NCBI RefSeq assembly: GCF_009687905.1
Contig: NZ_BLBG01000001.1
Span: 62,001 to 126,000 of the forward strand
Reading direction: 5' to 3'
Length of the DNA stretch: 64,000 nt
Source of the DNA: Lacticaseibacillus zhaodongensis
Lineage (GTDB): Bacteria > Bacillota > Bacilli > Lactobacillales > Lactobacillaceae
Position 1 is the first letter of the stretch. The number at the start of each line of letters is the position of its first letter. The notes beneath the pieces are model-generated. The model did no database searches. It saw nothing but the letters and a program-made list of their open reading frames with translations, and was not told the origin of the DNA. Shown piece by piece: positions 58,573 through 64,000 of the stretch. Position numbers and translations under genes: made by a program.

Positions 58573-59484
58573 ATGGTGCTAGCTAAAACGGATACTGTTG
58601 CGGGCTTGCCCGTACTTAAAAACGAACCCCTATCAAATTACACATTTACAAAAACTGGGGGGCCAGCGGACATGCTCGGCTTCCCAGAGTCAGTTGCGCA
58701 GGTGCAGACTTTTGTTGATTACGCGAACGAGAATGATGTTCCGCTGACCGTAATCGGTAATGCCAGCAACTTGATCGTTAAGGATGGCGGTATCAAGGGC
58801 CTCGTGATCATTTTGACCCACATGAAGAATATTGAAATCAAAGGCACTCAGGTCAGGGCGGCTGCGGGCGCACGCATCATTGACACCGCCGACACCGCCG
58901 CTGCGGCTGGCTTGTCCGGGCTGGAATTTGCGGCCGGGATTCCCGGTTCCGTCGGTGGGGCCGTGTTCATGAACGCGGGCGCTTATGGTGGTGAGATCAA
59001 GGACTGCATTAGTGGCATTGATGTCATCAGCCGGGCCGGCGAACTGCACAGCTATCATGGCAGCGAGATGCATTTTGCGTACCGGCACTCGGTTGTGCAG
59101 GAAACGGACGAAATCGTGCTGGGGGCCACTTTTGACCTCAAACCTGGCGATAAGAACAGTATTCGCAGTGAGATGGATCACCTGAACGAGCTGCGCGCAG
59201 CTAAGCAGCCGCTCGAATATCCATCTTGCGGGAGTGTGTTCAAGCGGCCAGTCGGGCACTTTGTGGGGCCGATGATTCAGGAGGCCGGTCTGCAGGGCCA
59301 CATCATTGGCGGCGCGCAGATTTCGAAGAAGCACGCGGGGTTCATCGTCAACATTAACCACGCCACGGCCACTGACTACATGGACATGATCCACTACGTC
59401 CAAAAGCACGTGAAGGCCAAGTTTGACGTTGATCTGGAGCCGGAAGTCCGGATCATTGGGGATGAACCTAAGAAAGCGAGGTAG
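58573..59484 (+). CDS. murB: UDP-N-acetylenolpyruvoylglucosamine reductase
   Basis: 303 residues. FAD enzyme that makes UDP-MurNAc for peptidoglycan. N-terminal TKTGGPADMLGFPES and GNASNLIVKDGGIKGLVI (FAD), GIPGSVGGAVFMNAGAYGGE, Tyr in FAYRHSVV, catalytic Ser in SCGSVFKRP and C-terminal PEVRIIG. The ribosome site is weak. In lactobacilli murB commonly precedes potABCD; here an antiporter gene and an intergenic element intervene. Confidence 0.96.
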   Translation: MVLAKTDTVAGLPVLKNEPLSNYTFTKTGGPADMLGFPESVAQVQTFVDYANENDVPLTVIGNASNLIVKDGGIKGLVIILTHMKNIEIKGTQVRAAAGARIIDTADTAAAAGLSGLEFAAGIPGSVGGAVFMNAGAYGGEIKDCISGIDVISRAGELHSYHGSEMHFAYRHSVVQETDEIVLGATFDLKPGDKNSIRSEMDHLNELRAAKQPLEYPSCGSVFKRPVGHFVGPMIQEAGLQGHIIGGAQISKKHAGFIVNINHATATDYMDMIHYVQKHVKAKFDVDLEPEVRIIGDEPKKAR

Positions 59485-59487
59485 CGG

Positions 59488-61593
59488 ATGGCATTAATCC
59501 AGGGAACAGTTTTACTGGTGTGTTTCGTGCTGCTTGGGAACGTGATCGGTCACTTTATCCCGATGGTGCCGGACGCACTGATTCAAATTGCCTTGGGTCT
59601 GCTCCTCGCGCTCACCGTCAAAATTACGGTGCCGGTCGCCACTGACTGGTTCATGTTGCTGTTCATCGCGCCCTTGCTGTACAACGACGGCCGCCACTTT
59701 CCCCGCCGGGCGCTCTGGGCACTGCGGGGGCAAATCGTTAGCAACGCCGTCTTCCTGGTGTTTGCGACGATGTTCTTTGGTGGTTTCCTGATCCACGCGC
59801 TCGTGCCGCACATTCCCTTTGCCGCGGCCGTTGCCTTGGGTGCCATCCTCGCCCCAACTGATCCGATTGCGGTCGAAGGGATTGCGAAGCGGGTGCACCT
59901 GCCGAACCGGGTCTTGCACCTGGTGGCGGGGGAGAGCCTGATTAACGATGCCAGCGGGCTGATCGGCTTCAAATACGGGATCGCGGCGGCACTGTCCGGA
60001 ACTTTTGTGTTCAGTCAGGCTGCCGGCGACTTTCTGTACATTAGTATCGTCGGCGTGATTGTCGGGGCTGTTCTCATGCTGCTTATCAACTGGCTGCGCA
60101 AAATTTTGTTTAGCCAGGGCATTGGCGACACGGTCGTGCACACAGTTTTGCAACTGATCACTCCCTTCGTCATTTACCTAGTTGCTGAGGAGGTTTTTCA
60201 CGCGTCCGGCGTGATTGCCGTGGTTGTGGCGGGTTTGCTCAGCAACTCGCGCACCAACGTGTTCATGAGTGCTTTGCCGCAGCTACGGTTAGTCAGCGCC
60301 CACGTTTGGGACATCGTGGTGTACGTGCTGAACGGGCTGATTTTTGTGCTCCTCGGTTTGGAGCTACCGGTGGCCATGCGTGGGACGATTGTTGATAACG
60401 ACGTTGGGACCCTGCAGGCCATCATGTACGTGCTGATTGTGTACGCGGCGCTGCTCCTGCTGCGCTTCGTGTGGATTTTCTTCAACGACTCCTTTAGCGC
60501 GCACCGGCGCGGCAAAAAGGCGCGGCCAATTTCCGCCCTTTTGTCCGCGGTTGCGGGCGCGCGGGGGGCCATTACCGTTATCGGGGTGCTGGGGCTGCCT
60601 TACGAGATGATCAACGGCACCGCCTTTCCGGAGCGCTCGCTGATGCTGTTCATTGCGGCGGGGGTGACGCTGACTAGTTTGATTGTCGCCACCATGGCAT
60701 TGCCACTGCTGGTGCAGTTGTTGCCGCACCAGACGCCGATTGCAGTGCCCGAGACCGATACCGACACCAAGCCTGAAGATGACAGTAACACCGCGCCGCG
60801 GAAGCTGACCCGGGCCGAGGCTGAGTCCTACGTGCTGCAGGCCGCCATCAAGGAGATTCGCGCGCAGCGGCGTGACGACATGCAAAAGCCCGCCTTTGAC
60901 CTCATTGCCGAGTACCAGCGGCGCCAGCGCCGGGTCCGGCTCAGCGCGGACAGTGGCCACAGCGGGATCCCGCTGATGGTGCGCGATGAACTCGAAATGA
61001 AAATCATGGGCACGCAGGGCGAGTTGCAAGCTGTCGCCAAAATGCGGCAAGACGGCAAGATCAGTACCAAAATGCTGGATCACACTGAGAAGCGTCTTCG
61101 CCTCAAGCTCCACGACTTGCAGTACATGCAGGGTCACGACGGTAAACGGACCGTGCGGATGCACTGGCAACAATTGCGGGGCCGCATCCGCCACACCCTC
61201 GATTTTCTCCAGGTCTTTCACAGGATGGGCGGCAGCGCGGAGTATCGCCAGGTGCTCCAGAACACCGCCAAGGGGGCACTGCACAACATGACGGTGACCC
61301 TCAAGAGCCCCGACTACAAGCACCGCAAGTTTAGCAAGCAGGTGGTGTACACCCAGTTCGTGCACTATCGGAACCGGATCGAAACGGTGCGCGTTTACGG
61401 CAAGACCAAGCACGCCCATTACGACACGGAACTACAACGGCTGCGGATGATTGCCTTCACGGCAGAGCGCGCCGCCGTCCACCAGTTGATGGAGGACGGC
61501 TACATCACGCCAATCACCGCGCAACACCTATCCTCGAACATTTCCTACAGTGAAAATGCCGTCAGCTTGCGGGCGGCGGATGAAGATGAATAA
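59488..61593 (+). CDS. CPA1-family Na+(K+)/H+ antiporter
   Basis: 701 residues. About twelve membrane spans (1-415) with ion-binding motifs APTDPIAVEGI and GESLINDASGL, typical of the NhaP/CPA1 family. A long hydrophilic cytoplasmic tail (about 420-701), rich in Arg and Gln with helical character, is likely regulatory. Starts 3 bp after murB, so translation may be coupled. Exchanges protons for Na+ or K+, serving pH and salt tolerance. Its stop lies 6 bp before an intergenic foldback. Confidence 0.9.
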   Translation: MALIQGTVLLVCFVLLGNVIGHFIPMVPDALIQIALGLLLALTVKITVPVATDWFMLLFIAPLLYNDGRHFPRRALWALRGQIVSNAVFLVFATMFFGGFLIHALVPHIPFAAAVALGAILAPTDPIAVEGIAKRVHLPNRVLHLVAGESLINDASGLIGFKYGIAAALSGTFVFSQAAGDFLYISIVGVIVGAVLMLLINWLRKILFSQGIGDTVVHTVLQLITPFVIYLVAEEVFHASGVIAVVVAGLLSNSRTNVFMSALPQLRLVSAHVWDIVVYVLNGLIFVLLGLELPVAMRGTIVDNDVGTLQAIMYVLIVYAALLLLRFVWIFFNDSFSAHRRGKKARPISALLSAVAGARGAITVIGVLGLPYEMINGTAFPERSLMLFIAAGVTLTSLIVATMALPLLVQLLPHQTPIAVPETDTDTKPEDDSNTAPRKLTRAEAESYVLQAAIKEIRAQRRDDMQKPAFDLIAEYQRRQRRVRLSADSGHSGIPLMVRDELEMKIMGTQGELQAVAKMRQDGKISTKMLDHTEKRLRLKLHDLQYMQGHDGKRTVRMHWQQLRGRIRHTLDFLQVFHRMGGSAEYRQVLQNTAKGALHNMTVTLKSPDYKHRKFSKQVVYTQFVHYRNRIETVRVYGKTKHAHYDTELQRLRMIAFTAERAAVHQLMEDGYITPITAQHLSSNISYSENAVSLRAADEDE

Positions 61594-61599
61594 GAGTTG

Positions 61600-61808
61600 C
61601 CCACAATGCGTTTAGCTCCTGAGCATTAGAAAAAGCACCACCTAGTCCCGCACTTTGGGATTAGGTGGTACTTTGGCTAAGCGGAAGGAGCTGCATTGTG
61701 GGCCACGTTTCCATGCTGGGAGAGTTGGCGGCTTGCCGCATACTCTCCTACATCCGGAGCGGAACGGAGGTGGCCGACTCCTCACCATAATTAAGATTGG
61801 TCAGGAGT
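61600..61808 (-). repeat. Family 2 structured intergenic element, right copy (Y), inverted relative to X
   Basis: 61691-61808 is the near-identical inverse of 56833-56950; 61601-61630 matches the inverse of 57059-57088 with two differences. CCCACAATGC (61600-61609) and GCATTGTGGG (61693-61702) make terminal arms around the hairpin ACCACCTA/TAGGTGGT. The loop (CCCAAAGTGCGG on the minus strand) is nearly the same as in X although the stem is different. Together with X it flanks the exo-exoA-murB-antiporter block. 61809-61912 holds nothing recognised. Confidence 0.8.
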
Positions 61809-61912
61809 TGGCCGACATCGATGGCCGATATTAAATTCGAAGTTACTCTTCATGGAGCTGCATTTGTCTATCCCGCCCCATTAGTAAACTAGTATTCACA
61901 GCCAGAATTGGA

Positions 61913-61952
61913 TATAATTTGTGCTGGACCGCTTGGTTTCAAGCGGTTTTTT
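61913..61952 (+). promoter_or_regulatory. -10 box followed at once by a terminator hairpin, upstream of potA
   Basis: TATAAT at 61913-61918; then CCGCTTG/CAAGCGG (61929-61935 with 61940-61946) and six Ts ending at 61952. A transcript starting here would meet the terminator within about 30 nt. No good -35 box. Confidence 0.55.
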
Positions 61953-62011
61953 CGCTGTTTGGGGCTATCTGGGCCTAAGCGGGCGGCGAAAACAATGAGG
62001 AGGCGGAAGAA

Positions 62012-63103
62012 TTGGGCGCAGCAATTGTTGAATTAAAACATGTCGATAAGAATTACGGGGACACAACCGTATTGCGAGACATCAATATCACACTTGAAGA
62101 GGGGAAGTTCTACACCTTACTGGGGCCCTCAGGTAGTGGCAAAACCACCATCCTGCGGGCAATTGCGGGTTTCCTGAACGTCACTGCTGGCGATATTTAC
62201 ATCGCCGGTAAGCGCGTCAACGACATCCCGGCCAATCTCCGTCAGGTCAATACCGTCTTTCAGGACTACGCACTGTTCCCGCACATGGATGTGTTTGAGA
62301 ACGTTGCGTACGGTTTGCGGATCCGCAAAGTGGACAAGGCTAGTGTCGAAAAGCGGGTGCTGGACGCGCTCAAAATGGTGCGGCTGGACAACCTGATCGA
62401 CCGGCAGATCAGCGAATTATCTGGGGGCCAGCAGCAGCGGGTCGCCATCGCGCGGGCCATTGTGCTCGAACCCAAAGTACTACTGCTGGATGAACCGCTG
62501 TCCGCGCTGGACGCAAAGCTGCGCAAAGACATGCAGTACGAACTGCGTGAACTGCAGCAGCGGCTCGGAATCACCTTCCTGTTCGTCACGCACGACCAGG
62601 AAGAAGCACTAGCGCTTTCAGACGAAATTTTTGTCATGAACGACGGGAAGGTCCAGCAAAGTGGGACCCCCGTGGATATCTATGACGAGCCGATCAACCA
62701 TTTTGTTGCCGACTTTATTGGCGAAAGTAATATTGTTTCTGGCCGGATGGTTGCCGACTACAAGGTTAAATTCAACGGGAAGGTCTTTGACTGTGCCGAT
62801 GCCGGCATGCGGCCCAACGAACCGGTCGAAGTCGTGCTGCGGCCCGAAGATCTGGACATCACCAGCGCCGAGAAGGCCAAAGTGACGGTTTCAATCGACA
62901 CGCAGCTTTTCCGTGGGGACTTTTACGAAATTGTCGCTTATGATGACGGGCACAACGAGTGGCTGATTCATTCGACTAATCCAGCCCCAGCGGACGGTTC
63001 GCTCGTGGGTCTGTACTGGGACACCGAGGACATGCACGTAATGCGTTTCGGTGAGTCAGAGGAGGACTTCGACGCCCGGCTCGACAGCTACGAGGGGGAA
63101 TAG
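62012..63103 (+). CDS. potA: Spermidine/putrescine ABC transporter ATPase PotA
   Basis: 363 residues. Walker [10 protein letters not shown] at about 38-46, Q-loop [13 protein letters not shown], signature [15 protein letters not shown], Walker [13 protein letters not shown], and a C-terminal TOBE domain (about 280-350). TTG start behind AGGAGGCGG. Powers polyamine uptake by PotBC. potB follows by 2 bp. Confidence 0.95.
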   Translation: MGAAIVELKHVDKNYGDTTVLRDINITLEEGKFYTLLGPSGSGKTTILRAIAGFLNVTAGDIYIAGKRVNDIPANLRQVNTVFQDYALFPHMDVFENVAYGLRIRKVDKASVEKRVLDALKMVRLDNLIDRQISELSGGQQQRVAIARAIVLEPKVLLLDEPLSALDAKLRKDMQYELRELQQRLGITFLFVTHDQEEALALSDEIFVMNDGKVQQSGTPVDIYDEPINHFVADFIGESNIVSGRMVADYKVKFNGKVFDCADAGMRPNEPVEVVLRPEDLDITSAEKAKVTVSIDTQLFRGDFYEIVAYDDGHNEWLIHSTNPAPADGSLVGLYWDTEDMHVMRFGESEEDFDARLDSYEGE

Positions 63104-63105
63104 TC

Positions 63106-63933
63106 ATGCGCAAAAAAGTAAACACCGCGTTCTACGTTCCTTATGGCTTGTGGCTGCTGCTGTTTGTCATCGCCCCAATGCTGCTCATTGTCTACCAAAG
63201 TTTCTTTAATATTAACCATCAATTTACTCTGGCTAACTACGCCACTTATTTTCAGTCCGGGACTTACCTCACCATGACCTTTAACTCGGTCTGGTATGCC
63301 TTTGTGATCACGGTGGTGACGCTGCTGATTAGTTATCCCGCGGCGTACATTCTGCACTACATGAAGCACAAGCAATTATGGCTACTGCTGATCATTCTGC
63401 CGACCTGGATCAACTTGCTGCTGAAGGCCTACGCCTTTATCGGAATCTTTGGCCGGGACGGGGGTCTGAACAACTTCCTCGGCTGGTTCGGCATCGCGCC
63501 GAAGCAACTGCTGTTTACCGACGCTGCCTTCATCTTTGTGGCCGCCTACATCGAGATTCCGTTCATGATCCTGCCGATTTTTAACGGGATCGAGGAACTT
63601 GATGAGGGCTTGGTCAACGCCAGCCGCGACCTTGGCGCCAGTCCGTGGCAGACTTTTATCCACGTCACCTTGCCGTTGACGATGAGTGGGGTCAAAAGTG
63701 GGGTCCAGGCCGTGTTTATCCCCAGCCTGAGTCTCTTCATGATCACGCGTCTCATCGGTGGGAACCGCGTTATCACTCTCGGGACCGCGATTGAGGAACA
63801 CTTCCTTACCACGATGAACTGGGGGATGGGGTCTACGATTGGGGTTGTCCTGATTGTGACCATGTTCGTCATCATGTTCCTGACCGGTGAACGCAATAAG
63901 CGCCGGGTGAAGGGAGGCAAACACCATGCGTAA
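63106..63933 (+). CDS. potB: Spermidine/putrescine ABC transporter permease PotB
   Basis: 275 residues, six membrane spans. EAA loop is LDEGLVNASRDLGASPWQTF. The polyamine-type permease features RLIGGNRVITLGTAIEEHF are present. Overlaps potC by 8 bp. Forms the channel with PotC. Confidence 0.95.
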   Translation: MRKKVNTAFYVPYGLWLLLFVIAPMLLIVYQSFFNINHQFTLANYATYFQSGTYLTMTFNSVWYAFVITVVTLLISYPAAYILHYMKHKQLWLLLIILPTWINLLLKAYAFIGIFGRDGGLNNFLGWFGIAPKQLLFTDAAFIFVAAYIEIPFMILPIFNGIEELDEGLVNASRDLGASPWQTFIHVTLPLTMSGVKSGVQAVFIPSLSLFMITRLIGGNRVITLGTAIEEHFLTTMNWGMGSTIGVVLIVTMFVIMFLTGERNKRRVKGGKHHA

Positions 63934-64000
63934 GTTTAAGTGGAGTCACCTCTACCTGATTTTTGTCTTTATCATTCTCTACGTACCAATCGCCTACCTG
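63926..64000 (+). CDS. potC: Spermidine/putrescine ABC transporter permease PotC, 5' part only
   Basis: The first 25 codons (MRKFKWSHLYLIFVFIILYV then PIAYL) give a basic start and the first membrane span of a PotC-type permease. AGGGAGG precedes the ATG inside potB. The window ends here. Confidence 0.85.
   Translation, partial: MRKFKWSHLYLIFVFIILYVPIAYL

Overview
This 64 kb window is chromosomal DNA from a Lactobacillaceae bacterium. The evidence is the gene order: comFA-comFC-hpf-secA-prfB-ftsEX, phoPR-pst, hprK-lgt-gpsA-trxB-pgm-uvrBA, rapZ-yvcK-whiA-clpP, cggR-gapA-pgk-tpiA-eno, and murB followed nearby by potABC. Start codons (ATG/TTG/GTG behind strong GGAGG sites) and the Gram-positive gene families agree. 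The DNA looks GC-rich for the family. I would guess a Lacticaseibacillus-like lineage but cannot name a species. I see no prophage, transposase, integrase or CRISPR array.

Layout. 1-3.2 kb: end of a TagO/WecA-type gene, a YigZ-family gene and the competence pair comFA-comFC. 3.2-9.4 kb: hpf, secA, prfB (with its programmed +1 frameshift) and ftsEX. 9.5-18 kb: a MinJ-like PDZ protein, phoPR and a full phosphate-uptake operon pstSCAB1B2-phoU with a Pho-box array before pstS. 18.2-20 kb: a LiaX-like envelope-stress protein and a small membrane protein. 20.2-31.8 kb: hprK, lgt, gpsA, trxB, pgm, SOS-type uvrBA and a HdeD-like protein. 32-36.2 kb: comEB, rapZ-yvcK-whiA, and clpP on the other strand behind a CtsR box. 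36.5-43 kb: tRNA-Arg(CCG) and the glycolytic cluster. 43-49 kb: a ClC transporter, secG, an esterase, rnr and smpB. 49-57 kb: two acetyltransferases, pheB, an unknown gene, a HAD phosphatase, ung, pta, tsaE and two DUF805 proteins. 57-64 kb: a DnaQ-like exonuclease and exoA on the minus strand, then murB, a CPA1 antiporter and potABC (potC cut by the window end).

How the genes relate. Phosphate sensing and uptake form one unit. secA and secG supply the Sec ATPase and a channel subunit, and lgt matures the lipoprotein PstS. secG-est-rnr-smpB combines export, RNA decay and ribosome rescue. hprK and two possible cre sites (before hpf, and a perfect one before the first DUF805 gene) point to CcpA carbon control. 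ctsR, SOS, Pho and Lia-type operators are also readable in the sequence.

The most unusual content is between genes. Three families of highly structured intergenic elements occur as diverged pairs in which stem sequence changes but pairing is kept: (i) two inverted copies of a roughly 260-310 nt foldback between the HAD gene and ung; (ii) 175 bp elements after the HdeD-like gene and after rnr, plus a truncated copy before uvrB; (iii) an inverted pair flanking the exo-exoA-murB-antiporter block. Structured leaders also precede tpiA and rnr. These are my best candidates for undescribed RNA or mobile-DNA systems.
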